DNA from: Parapristionchus giblindavisi
Taxonomy: Eukaryota; Nematoda; Chromadorea; Rhabditida; Diplogasteridae
Reading direction: 5' to 3'
Assembly (NCBI GenBank): GCA_943737045.1
Contig: CALSFV010000044.1
Coordinates: 1-64,000 of the forward strand
DNA: 64,000 nt
Shown: positions 22,901-31,130 of the stretch, in pieces
Layout: each line of letters starts with the position of its first letter
How positions within the stretch are numbered: position 1 is the stretch's first letter
Notes under the pieces: model-generated
Databases searched by the model: none
What the model saw: the letters and a program-made list of their open reading frames with translations, nothing else
Told to the model about the DNA's origin: nothing
Program-made: the position numbers and the translations under genes

Positions 22901-25900
22901 CGAATCGATTGGATACGAAAGAAAAGTTTTAGAAAAAGGCGCCAAATTGTAGTGTGGTCACCTCTTGAAGCGAATTTTCAATTGGAAGGAATTTCCAAGT
23001 ACCAGTGAACTACACTCATGGAGCCTGTAATTATCATACATAAAACAGAAAAATCTATTTTTCATCGATACACTGACGGCAAACTCTCTCATATTTGAGA
23101 TATAGGTTATCTAAGATGCGACAATTAGAGACAGGTTATCTCATATGTGAGATAACTTAGTTAGCTTACTCCAGTCCCCGTTACTATCTCGAGCGAGATA
23201 GTATTATCTAACGTGTCTTTTTGAGAGAGTTTGAAGTAAGCTAACCTATATCTATAGCTGAACAGTTAGACAACCTATATCTAAGAGAATTTGCCGTGAG
23301 TGTACCAAAAAATATTCGAGTTGTTGAATTCTCTCAGATAGTGTTTTATAGATTTCAGAGTCAGAGCCAAATTTTAGATGACTTTTTTTAACTTTGAGTA
23401 TTAAAAGTACTTTCACCCATTCAATTTACCGTGGAGTGAATATTTTTAACGTTTTTACAAACCCAAATTTTTCAACGAAGTAATTCAGTAATTCGTTTGT
23501 TTTTTCCCTAATAAATAAAAATAAAAATACATCAAAAAATATTTGGAAAACTGTTATATCCAGCAAAATCTTTAATATTAGGTTGGCGGGAAAGTCTTTG
23601 TCCATGGTTTTATATTTTCACTGCTCGTCGCAGATGCACTTTGGCGCTACCTCATTCCTAGTGAATAACAAGCAGTGAAGGGCCTTTGCAGTAAGCAACT
23701 CCCCGTTCCATTCCCTTCAGTCAGGCTCTAGTAGAGTAGCAATGCACATAACTAGCACTATCCGCATCCGTCAACTTATACTTTACCTCCTCCTATCCGA
23801 CACACTGAGAGAAAACTTACCTGGCAAATCGTTACCCCGATACACTTTCCTGGCAAACGATTACCCCAAATGGTGAAATATTCAACGGCTGAATTCACCA
23901 TTTGGGGTAATCGTTTGCCAGGAAAGTGTATCGGGGTAACGATTTGCCAGGTAAGTTTGCTCTCAGTGCACCAAGATGAACGATTCGGAGACCCTCCTGA
24001 AGTATGTTTATGACACACATGCCCACACTACAACACCATCGAGAATTGGTTTCATCGCTTCAAATAAGACGACTTTTCCTTCAATGAACAGGATCGATCT
24101 GGGAGCCCCTGTGAGTTGGATTTGGATACGTTGAAGAAAGTTGTGAAAACAAACCCATTCCAATGTGCCCGTGAAATAGCCACTACACTTGAAGCTCACC
24201 ATAGCACATTCGAAGAAGGCCCGGAATCCATTGGTATAGGAAAAAAATTCATTCGATACATACCCCTTGAAATGGCCCTAGCAAAACTTGATCGTGGATT
24301 CGATGATTCCATTAAACTCCTAACTCTCCACTCTGGGGATCGATGGCTGGACCGGCTCATAACGGGGAATGAAAGGTGGGTCCTCTACGAAAACAACCAC
24401 AGGGAGCCCAGTGGGTAGAAGAAGGAGAGACCCCAGGGGATGTCTCCAAACCGAACCCGCACACCAAGAAAATCATGCTGTCAGTGCGTCGGGGAGTGTA
24501 TGGTGTGATCAACTGGTAGCTGTTCCCCGAGGGCATGATAAGTACTGGGGCCAACTACGTCACACAACTATGAAATCTGAAGAATACAGTCGATTATGCA
24601 AGCCAGAAGGACAATAAAGTGTATTATCATCATGATGAAGCCTGTCCCCATATCTCCATTAAAGTCAAGCAGGAACTGGCTGGATATGGATGGATGGCTC
24701 TCCCTCAACCACCGTATTCTCCAGGCTTGGCCCTGTTGAATTACAGGCCTTTCGCAGACCTAGCCCGTGCTCTTCGCAATAGGCCCTTCAATTCCCGTGA
24801 AAGTGTCGAGGCTGCACTCAAGCAATACTTTGCCTTGCGCTAATCTGGGTTCTATAGGGACGGGTTCCATAAAATGGTGAAACATTGTACATAAGTTGTC
24901 AATAATGATGGCACGTATAATTGATCTCGTGTTATTGTTCATTCGAAGAAATAAAGTTTTCAAAAATAGAAAAAGACTTTCCCGCCAACCTAATAATATT
25001 TTCGTGAACAAACGAAAGAAAGGAAGCAAAAGCTATTCTACCTACCGTATACTATTTAGTTTATGCTGATTCAACTTATTGATCGCTAGAAACATTAATG
25101 AATCATCACACTGGTTCAGGGAAAAGACGCACTTTTTCGAAAATTGTTGAAATTCGGCACTACATTGGTTTCGAACTTGTAACACTGGGCATTGACACAA
25201 GACAGATGTGAGGGATTCATAAGAATATTAAGCCATTTTATTGTTAAAGATGGGGACACACGAAAAGAATGATTGGCTCCTACCACGATGGGAATGAGCC
25301 CCTCATACATATACTGTAAGTAAACAGTGTGTTTATGTTCAGTTTGCGACCGACACTCAACCTTTGTCCTCTCATTAGGCCCCTTCCCATTTCTCTTTCT
25401 CCATTCCCTGCACTATTGAACATCTTTCAATCGTGATTATGCCAATCAATACGCGGAATCATTATAAAAGAAATAGTATGCGGTGACTTATATGACTTTT
25501 GCCACCACCCTGTCTTCACAGTTTATTCACGAAAATATTCGTGGGACACCACCTTTAATGCGGTAATTGAAATAAACTCTCTGTAACAGTAATCGATAAA
25601 CAGCAACTTTTGAAAGTTGATTAAGACCATGCTGATTATTGCTATGTAGTTCACCCCCGTAGTTTCATCCGTTACGGATATGATAAAAAACAATTCTACA
25701 CTTGATCTTTGGATGCGCATAACTAATATGAATCCTCACCGGCATATGATTCTCCGGTAATAAAGAAGGGCACACTTGCGTACCGTGGATGAACTCTGAA
25801 TTAAACACAAATTTTAATTTTAATCCTAAAAAGAAGCAAAATTTAAAAACCTCGACATAAAATCCCTGATTGCGGAAAAGGTCATTTCGACAGTCTTCTC

Positions 25901-26806
25901 AACATTGTTATCTAGAGTATCTTCAGATATAGTATTGTAGGAAAATCCAACGCCTATAGGACTCTCCAACATTAGAATATTGGCATTCTAGAATTTTATA
26001 AAAGGAATAAAATACGATAATATTTTTATTATTTCTCATTTTGAAGGTAAACGAGTTCAAGCTTTCTAATCCATAGTTGTAATATTTAACTATTAATTCA
26101 GGTTGTATCAGATCAATAGTCTACATTACTGATCTGATAAACCCGAATTATTGGGTATGTTATGAATCATCTCTTCGTTTCTACGCTGTTTATAGTTAGA
26201 GAAGATAAATATATTACGTTGTTCCAAGAGTACTTATTGTAGATTAAACTTCTCCCATCCGGACCTATGAAATACGGACCGAGTTCCTTGATTTCAAGCC
26301 ATTAAAATGTTATTTTGTGTAAAATGTTATTATTTTATTCGTGTCAATGCAAACAGTGCAAAGAAAAGAAGAAAAGCTCACCAAGAATAACCCTTTAAGT
26401 GAGCTCTCTCCTGGTCCACCATTCAGCCAAATCAGAAGTGGATCTTCTAAGGGATTTCCACGAGACTCACATAGCCTAAATTATGATCATAAACATATTT
26501 TAATCGAGGCACTTGAGGGAAAGGTAGAACCGACAAGAACTGTCATGATGACTTGAATCACACTAACGGTAATGAAATTGATAATTAAAATATTTAAAAA
26601 TAATATGGTAGCTGGGATTTGAAGAATGAAATGAAATCTTACCAGTAAAACATTTGGTCCGTTCCATCCTCCGATGCATTCAAATATCCAGAAAACGATT
26701 CGAAATCCGGCTTCCCTGGTACTCCAGGTAGGTCAATAATTCGATCTTCTTCTCTCAGAGAAAGGACAAGACAAGACAAGTTCAACAACAGCAACGCTAC
26801 TTTCAT
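7996..26806 (-). CDS. Serine carboxypeptidase (peptidase S10), copy A, intact
   Basis: Secreted or lysosomal serine carboxypeptidase that removes C-terminal residues. Fifteen exons join in phase: 26806-26643, 26475-26382, 26286-26218, 25987-25851, 25795-25740, 14726-14650, 14594-14503, 14124-14070, 11889-11800, 11338-11243, 11165-11104, 9225-9150, 9095-8991, 8795-8682 and 8160-7996 (483 aa, normal for the family). A hydrophobic signal peptide covers about residues 1-16. Family landmarks follow in order: [10 protein letters not shown] (71-80), [10 protein letters not shown] (117-126), GESYAG with nucleophile Ser171, GMAIGNG, GDTD (366-369) with the acid, and GAGHSVP with His433. The conserved Cys of GGPGCSS is Glu78. 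Exon 5 is started at the later acceptor (AATTCAG) because the earlier one would bring in a TAA. Exon 3 uses a weak AAG acceptor. Intron 5 is 11 kb and full of transposons, and introns 8 and 11 also carry insertions, yet every exon is open. Confidence 0.85.
9458..11039. mobile_element. Tc1-like transposon turned into a foldback, defective
   Basis: Ends are CAGTACCGTGCAAAAG and its inverse, flanked by TA (9456-9457 and 11040-11041). It lies in intron 11 of carboxypeptidase copy A. The left 0.58 kb, including the N-terminal part of a Tc1-type transposase (open at 9584-10039, helix-turn-helix region with SKNLPI and GRPHKM), is present again inverted at 10458-11039 (reading frame 10488-10799 minus). 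The unique centre (10045-10457) keeps a decayed catalytic-domain start (VFSDEN, then an LWG-like stretch) with stop codons. The second and third catalytic acids are gone, replaced by the inverted copy, so no active transposase is possible. Confidence 0.85.
11549..11604. repeat. Perfect short hairpin
   Basis: ATTAGTCATTTTCTTCTGCA is followed by an 11-base loop and its near-perfect inverse. It lies in intron 9 of copy A. The equivalent place in copy C (about 50383-50435) has only a decayed version. Confidence 0.7.
12296..13754. mobile_element. TTAA-flanked foldback element with a repeated left end
   Basis: The right end (ACTCGAGTCTTACC..CCGGTCTC, then TTAA at 13755) is the inverse of the left end (TTAA at 12292, then GACACCGG..GGTAAGACTCGAG). 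The inverted arms are about 260 bases. A second left-end copy begins at 12610, also after TTAA, in the same orientation, so either a tandem half or a nested insertion is present. The centre contains a tRNA-like repeat (about 13150-13465). It sits in intron 8 of carboxypeptidase copy A and is absent at the matching place in copy C (about 54800-54840). Confidence 0.7.
13150..13465. repeat. tRNA-like repeat, copy 2
   Basis: Closely matches 26950-27262. On the minus strand, about 13300-13372, it carries an A-box-like CCTTAGCGTAGTGGT and a B-box GGGTTCGAATCC at tRNA spacing, but no complete cloverleaf can be drawn with confidence. Its left terminal repeat is missing. Confidence 0.6.
14751..15500 (+). 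repeat. 5' LTR (split by an insertion)
   Basis: Matches the 248-bp 3' LTR once the insert at 14884-15382 and one TTA are removed. It begins TGTTGTGTAG and ends GGTATCCAACA. Confidence 0.9.
14884..15382. mobile_element. 499-bp palindromic MITE, TTA target duplication
   Basis: The inverted ends CAAGGGAATCC...GGATTCCCTTG are flanked by TTA on both sides (14881-14883, 15383-15385). The 3' LTR provides the empty site with a single TTA. A 3-bp TTA duplication is what PIF/Harbinger elements make. A diverged relative occupies about 51053-51475 and a solo end lies near 2750-2788. No transposase is encoded. Confidence 0.85.
15501..15514 (+). promoter_or_regulatory. Probable primer-binding site
   Basis: TTGGCGACCAGGAT directly follows the 5' LTR. 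TGG after one base matches the complement of a tRNA CCA end, as expected for minus-strand priming. Which tRNA is used cannot be told by eye. Confidence 0.5.
15515..16110 (+). other. Retrotransposon leader
   Basis: Untranslated leader between the primer-binding site and gag. It contains degenerate tandem GAGATCAAAGATCAGAG-like repeats at about 15905-16015. Confidence 0.6.
16111..16647 (+). pseudogene. gag N-terminal part
   Basis: Opens with ATG at 16111 and reads 100 residues to a stop after the motif TFENWYD. The same frame then continues (YKDIFEHD...[17 protein letters not shown]...) as expected for a Gag capsid region. An internal stop near 16411 and a 3-kb element at 16648 interrupt it. 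Removing the insert and one TA keeps the frame open into the reading frame downstream of 19668, so insertion was precise and recent relative to the frame's decay. Confidence 0.75.
16648..19666. mobile_element. 3-kb foldback transposon with 0.78-kb inverted arms
   Basis: The arms 16648-17422 and 18891-19666 are near-perfect inverses beginning TCGTACATCGAAAAATCATG, with TA on each side (16646-16647, 19667-19668). The spacer 17423-18890 holds no recognised transposase. It contains a short palindrome at 17405-17462, an AG-preceded open stretch at about 17728-17819 (residues such as [17 protein letters not shown] then stop) and open frames at 17887-18207 and 18226-18423 that I do not recognise. 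A 466-bp element with the same TCGTACAT end lies at 39783-40248. The superfamily is unassigned. A TA duplication fits Tc1/mariner-like elements. Confidence 0.85.
19669..21498 (+). pseudogene. gag C-terminal, protease and integrase of the LTR element
   Basis: One frame encodes in order a Gag C-terminal part, a CCHC zinc knuckle (spacing C-x2-C-x4-H-x4-C at about 20032-20073), the protease signature [11 protein letters not shown], and then integrase ([29 protein letters not shown]). Reverse transcriptase and RNase H are missing between protease and integrase. The first integrase acid is Glu in VEFAGP where Asp is expected. Two in-frame stops (21133-21135 and 21139-21141) precede the integrase C-terminal domain, which then reads on to 21498. 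The copy is therefore inactive. Confidence 0.9.
21547..21556 (+). promoter_or_regulatory. Polypurine tract
   Basis: AGGAAGGAGG immediately before the 3' LTR, the plus-strand primer position of LTR elements. Confidence 0.8.
21557..21804 (+). repeat. 3' LTR
   Basis: 248 bp, TG...CA ends, followed by the GTTAC duplication. It gives the empty site for the element inside the 5' LTR. Confidence 0.9.
21810..22143 (+). repeat. tRNA-like repeat, copy 3
   Basis: Contains TGGCGCAGTGGT (A-box-like, about 21903) and GGTTCGAAGTCC (B-box-like, about 21945) and ends in a TTCACGAAAATATTCG...GAGACTTTAAAG terminus. The same sequence is in the matching intron of copy B (39360-39690, inverted) and copy C (56540-56875), so it was present before the gene duplicated. 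Confidence 0.65.
22178..23346. mobile_element. 1.17-kb element with ACACTATCTGAG termini
   Basis: The ends GAACACACTATCTGAG and CTCTCAGATAGTGTTT are inverted, with TATA on both sides (22174-22177, 23347-23350). Copies B and C have the uninterrupted site near 39315-39325 and 56910. Inside are a palindromic promoter-like block with TCTATAAAAC (22375-22384), a 41-codon frame from an ATG at about 22410, and an exon-like stretch (22823-23030) shared by at least five other copies in the window. A 232-bp TA-flanked MITE is nested at 23071-23302. Confidence 0.8.
23071..23302. mobile_element. 232-bp TA-flanked palindromic MITE
   Basis: CACTGACGGCAAACTCTCT at one end, its near inverse at the other, and TA at 23069-23070 and 23303-23304. 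Sister copies of the host element (for example near 44452) show the empty site. Confidence 0.8.
23578..24993 (+). mobile_element. Mariner transposon, dead transposase
   Basis: TTAGGTTGGCGGGAAAGT ends in inverted orientation, TA on both sides. Transposase fragments are read in pieces (24116-24418 and 24619-24843). The first catalytic region is [10 protein letters not shown] where mariners have TGDEKW, so the first Asp is Asn. The second acid is kept in HHDEACPH. The third is lost in [12 protein letters not shown], where PDLAP is expected. A 166-bp MITE interrupts the 5' part. Confidence 0.9.
23803..23968. mobile_element. 166-bp hairpin MITE inside the mariner
   Basis: CACTGAGAG...CTCTCAGTG ends with long perfect inverted arms (CTTACCTGGCAAA... 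against ...TTTGCCAGGTAAG). It interrupts the mariner 5' end and so is younger than it. Confidence 0.85.
25000..25555. repeat. TTCGTGAA-ended repeat, related to the tRNA-like family
   Basis: Starts ATATTTTCGTGAACAAACG and ends in the inverse followed by GTGGGACACCACCTTTAA. The interior matches 57120-57310 in copy C and resembles the tRNA-like repeat at 26923-27262. No tRNA fold survives. Confidence 0.5.
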
Positions 26807-26922
26807 CTTGGTTAGACTAAAAAGATTCCAAGTTGCATATTACAATTGTTGACGTGATGAATCATTTGAAATATCTAGATGTGAATGTCAAATGGAAAAA
26901 TGCCATCGATATGAAATATTAA

Positions 26923-27262
26923 AGGTGGACTCCCGCGAATATTTTCGTGAACAAACTGTGAAGACAGAATGATAGCAAAAGTTATTCTACATACCATAGA
27001 CTATTTATTTTATGCTAATTCAGCTTATTGATCTCTAGAATCATGAATGAATCATGCTATCAAACTCAGGCAAAGGCGCGCTTTTTGAAAATAGGAAAGT
27101 TCGGCAATAGGAATCGAACCCGCGACCATGCGCTTTCTAGTCAGAAGTTTTACCAATACGCTAAGGGAACGATAAGTAGTCTCCCTATCTTCTTGCATAT
27201 CACTATGCACTTGCATAAGCGAGATGTAAGAGATCTGCATGATCATTCGCCGGTCTCCACCT
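26923..27262. mobile_element. TTAA-flanked element carrying a tRNA-like sequence
   Basis: The ends AGGTGGACTCCCGCGAAT and ATTCGCCGGTCTCCACCT are inverted and flanked by TTAA (26919-26922, 27263-27266). The matching flank of copy B (about 37650) has a single TTAA, proving insertion. On the minus strand, about 27100-27172, there are an A-box-like and a B-box-like motif (GGGTTCGATTCC) at tRNA spacing. A TTAA duplication is characteristic of piggyBac-type transposition. A tRNA-like core would be unusual in such an element. Confidence 0.8.
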
Positions 27263-27781
27263 TTAAAAGAGAAAGAAATTGTAAGAGATGACATTTATCG
27301 ATAACATTTAACAAAGCAATGAAGATATTATGGCTATAACTTTTCATTTCATGTTTTTCTCTCGTTCAATCTAATTCTCACAACTGTCAATTTTTCAGAC
27401 ACTTCCCCTTTGCCGGAAATTTGACAATGAGAAAATGAAAAAATATTGGGTTTTGACAAGAGAGTAAAATAACATAATACAATATGTTATAAATAAACAC
27501 TTTTCCCCAAATTCTATCGAGTACGTGCTTTTTAAAAATGTTGTCTCGTCTTTTTTTATGATGTATGATAGATTAAATTAAATTAATCTTGGTAGTTATT
27601 CAGATTTCAACACCGCGCAAAAATGTTGTTCAAAAATATATTTGACAAATACGAAGAAAGTTATTAGAAAAGCGCAGAAATTCTTTTTTTTAAATATTTC
27701 AAAAGATTTAAATTTTAAAAAACCCAAATATTTACGTATTTACGTAAATACTAATCCCGAAAACAATAAGCAAAAGACAAC

Positions 27782-27854
27782 TCCAACCAACCGGATTCGA
27801 ACCAGTGACCTAAGGATCTACAGTCCTCCGCTCTACCAACTGAGCTATGGTTGG
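27782..27854 (-). tRNA. tRNA-Tyr (GTA), no intron
   Basis: Complete cloverleaf: 7-bp acceptor stem CCAACCA/TGGTTGG with A discriminator, D stem GCTC/GAGC, anticodon stem GAGGA/TCCTT with loop CTGTAGA, T arm ACTGG-TTCGAAT-CCGGT. The anticodon GTA reads Tyr codons. Caenorhabditis tRNA-Tyr genes carry an intron after the anticodon, and this one has none. It lies upstream of carboxypeptidase copy A. Confidence 0.92.
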
Positions 27855-27904
27855 GGATGCATGCCACTCGTAAAGAGACATAGTTTACGTACGAATAGAC
27901 CTTT

Positions 27905-28040
27905 ATTATTTCTATTATATTATTATTATTATATTATTATATTATTTCTATTATATTATTATTATATTATTATATTATTTCTATTATATTATTATTATAT
28001 TATTATATTATTTCTATTATATTATTATAATATTATTTCT
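27905..28040. repeat. ATT/ATATT microsatellite
   Basis: A run of TATTATATTATT and TTTCTATTATATT units. Its inverse lies at about 36885-37012 in the mirrored arm. Confidence 0.85.
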
Positions 28041-28374
28041 TGAACGCAATCTGACATGTTTTTGGCTTGTTCTCTTCATATGAGGATTTTCCACTTGTAA
28101 CCCAACACATTCGAAAATTTAAGCCGACGCGTAAATGAAATGGAGGATACAATTAGTTCTTGTGTGCCTTTAAAACATTAGCGCGATGAAATACGAAATA
28201 ATTAGTATATGTCTACTTTATAATTTATCAATGTGCGTATGTACGAAACGAGACACATAAATATGGTCATTGAAAAGAGAAATACAAATATATGTGATGT
28301 ATTTATGAGTGGGCCAGGATGGTAGACAGGGCATCTTTATCCTCCTAAGTTTGTTATATATAATATATATAGGA

Positions 28375-28769
28375 TTAGTCGAAGCAATGATCGTTTATGC
28401 AATCATAAAAGCATAACGTCCACGGGCATGACCCGCCGGTTATCTCACCAGACCCAGTGGTCTGCGTTTTGGTATAGCCGTCAGGACAAATTGAGGTTCT
28501 GTTCGCGAAGATCTGAGATAAAAGAGATTCAATCGATGGTCTATACACACAAAAAATTCCATAGTTAAGGACCCCATGGGAATTATTCCTTTATTTTTTA
28601 AGGGAATAATTTCTATGTGGTCCTTAGTTAGGGAATTTTCTGCGAGTATAAAGTAGAGTTCATGAATGAATCGATTACTTACACGATCATCGCACTCCTT
28701 TTTATAGGCATCCACAGAGTTGATAGCAAGAAGAAGAAGAAGAACGACTATAAAAATTGTACGGCGCAT
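28375..28769 (-). CDS. Secreted six-cysteine peptide, copy 1
   Basis: Two exons, 28769-28683 and 28512-28375, join in phase 0 across a GTAAGT...TATCTCAG intron to give 74 aa. Residues 1-21 are a strong signal peptide (MRRTIFIVVL then LLLLAINSVDA). The mature part of about 53 aa has six cysteines at 26, 38, 58, 63, 67 and 72, suggesting three disulfides, with a closing pattern C-x4-C-x3-C-x4-C and one N-glycosylation site (NRT at 33). I do not recognise the family. Reading straight through the intron gives a misleading 109-aa frame. A TATA box (TATAAAAT) lies about 33-40 bases before the ATG. The intron contains a perfect hairpin in all three copies. Function unknown. Secretion is the only inference the sequence supports. 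Confidence 0.8.
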
Positions 28770-29600
28770 GTTCGTTGATGAATACAGTCAGGATCATTCA
28801 TATTTTATAGTAGGAAATATTCCCAGATAAATCAGCTAATACGCCAAATCTCCATTTTAAATGCTGAATTCTGACTTCTCCAGAGAAGATATTTCAATAA
28901 GATATTTTATGCTTTGCAAAAAATAAAATACGATGTTACGAACAAGTAAATATTTTTTTGCAAAGTTGAAAGAGTTTATCAAAACCACGGCTGGTACAGA
29001 AAATTATTTTTTTTCAAATATAAAAAAAATATAAATTTCTGTTTTCAAGAAGCAGAAAAAAACGGAAAATTCAAAAAAAAAACAGAAAATTAGCTTGTAG
29101 TTCTGTTGAAGGAAATTCCACAAAATTAATGAATTCCAAATCCGAAATACTAAAGTCCGATAAAGAATTTTCTGGCCGTATCTACACAAATATTAAATTT
29201 GACCGGGAAGTTATAGTTTGCGAACGATTTACCCGAAGTCTGGCAAATGCCTGCATATATGAAAATCGTTGTTTTTGGGATACCATTTGCCCGAAAAAAG
29301 TAGGGAAGTTGTTAAACCTGCTGCTCATATTAGGGCAAGTATACTCTCTGTGTGTTCAAAAACACTTCATAAATGCAACGCTAAATGTGTTTTTCTTCTT
29401 TTTCCTTCATCAGAACGACAGGCTAGTCAAGTGAAGCCTTGGTAAAATGTCATTGTTTCGTTTCCATATTGTTGCTTGTTATTTTGTTGTTTTTCGTTGG
29501 CTGATCCTAGATACGAAGGTATGAGAAATGGGTTTTGTATTAAAACTATTAAAAGCATCGGAAAAATAAATAAAATCAATGATTTTATGACATTTTTTTC
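28770..29600. other. Arm of the inverted duplication, no gene supported
   Basis: AT-rich flank of peptide copy 1, repeated at 33022-33600 (with about 198 bases deleted) and inverted at 35400-36150. The frame at 29129-29434 and its mirror have no recognisable motif and include a long Phe run. I do not call it a gene. Confidence 0.5.
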
Positions 29601-29639
29601 TGAATTTTCTTTTTCCCCCTGCTTTTCCAAAACTGAAAC

Positions 29640-29935
29640 TTATGTTTTCTGATTTCTGAGGTGTTTGATAAACTCTTTCTACTTTGCCGAAAAAATTTAC
29701 TTTGTTCGTAATGCGGTGTTACATTTTCAAAACGTACGCATACTGTAACCTCCGCCGTAACGACGGAGACGTCTCCGGGGATTACGTTGTGCAAACGTTT
29801 TCAAAATGTAAAACCGCATAACATCGTATTTTAATTTTTTTGCAAAGCATAAAATATCTTATTGAAATGTGTTCTCTTTAGAAGTCAGAATTCTGCATAA
29901 AAAATGGTGATTTGGCGCAAGAATCATGCGCTATT
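29640..29935. repeat. Palindromic repeat fragment
   Basis: GTTACATTTTCAAAACGT ... ACGTTTTCAAAATGTAA with a GC-rich CGGAGACGTCTCCGG centre (about 29762-29780). A second copy is at about 45220-45330. Confidence 0.6.
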
Positions 29936-30018
29936 ATCTGATTTATCTGGGAATATTTCCTACTATACAACATGTATGATCCTGACCGTATCCATCAACG
30001 AATATGCGCCATGTAAAT
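29936..30018 (+). pseudogene. Promoter-and-start relic of the cysteine-rich peptide gene
   Basis: Matches the TATA-to-ATG segment upstream of the three intact peptide genes (ATTTATCTGGGAATATTTCC onward, through ATGCGCC), but the TATA box is changed to TATACAAC and the frame ends after a few codons. It is a fourth, broken copy. Confidence 0.6.
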
Positions 30019-30740
30019 TCAAAATACTAAAAAAACATTATATTTCGTGACATATACTAAACTTGCTTTTGCTATAAGCAAAATCTCCATGGATCTCCAG
30101 ATCTTCGTGACAACGATGAACGTCGTATCAATTGCCACCGATGGAAGGTCAGTTCTATTCGATCACACCGTTGTGAAGATTAGAGCAGAAACCGTTGATC
30201 TTTGTGAAGTTCGTATGAAGGAGGAGGAAGACGATTGAAGAGTTGTTAAGCTGGATAGATGCGGGCAACTTACGAGATATGATTCGCTCATTGGAGAAGC
30301 CTAATGGTGACGCAGCTGTCCCTAATCGACTGAATAAAATTGTTCTAATGTAATGTAAATGTCTGATGGTGTATAATTTCACACTCATTTTAAGACATAG
30401 ATATTTTTATCCTTATCCTGGACATCTCTTGGATATTTCCAGGACAGATTCCATCCTCTATTTCTTTTCATCCCCCCCCTCAACTTTATACTCCGCCCAC
30501 TTGGTTGAGGAGACTTTTTTATCAGTCATCAGTATTGTTGAGCACTAGGTATGAGAAGTATCTCTTGATCACTCCTTGTTCCCAATCTCAGGGTGGAGAT
30601 TTACATTGCATCGGGGATTTTTACTCCGTCCAGATAAATGTTTATTTAAATATTTAGTGTTTAGCTTTCGTTACATTGTTCTTACATTTGGTGTTTTTGT
30701 CTTGCCTCTTGTCTGAAATCACACCGGTCCCTTTATACTA
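30019..30740 (+). pseudogene. Unrecognised gene fragment with duplicated 3' end
   Basis: Open frames at 30047-30238 and, in another phase, through to a stop at 30351-30353. The last 24 codons from the ATG at 30279 and the following 0.4 kb are found again at 45992-46680 with mostly synonymous or conservative changes in the coding part. I do not recognise the protein. Two frames meet near 30225, so either an exon junction or a frameshift is present. Confidence 0.4.
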
Positions 30741-31130
30741 GAGTATCCCCACCAAAACATCCCTCGAAAATGTACAGAGGGTTAATGTTCACAAAGAAGG
30801 CCATGAAAATGGAATTGGTTAAATAGAATCGGAAATTTGAGAATAAACCTTCAAACTATCGAGAACTCGTTCAATTCGGCAACCGTGGTGGCAGCCTCGA
30901 TTCTTGCCTATACTATTTGATATATTAAATATAATTTTTTGTAAAATAACTAATCAAAAGAATCATTTACTTTCTTCGCCTCTAATCTTTCTTCTTTAGA
31001 GCTTGAGCTGATTTGTTTTTGAAAAATGGCAAGGAATATTTTTTTAAAGATACCAGTTATATTGTCATTTCATGTTAATGTAAGTTATTATTGAATATTG
31101 AAGTGCATAATACAAGATTTGGTGTAAAAT
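30741..31130. other. No gene seen
   Basis: AT-rich sequence without a splice-consistent coding region. From about 31130 it passes into a copy of the carboxypeptidase 3' flank. Confidence 0.4.

Noticed and set aside
24357..24617. Overlapping frames in the middle of the mariner
   Set aside because: Out-of-phase shadows of the decayed transposase.
28440..28769. Single-exon 109-aa protein at each peptide locus
   Set aside because: It reads through a consensus intron. The spliced model gives a six-cysteine peptide with an in-phase stop, conserved in three copies.
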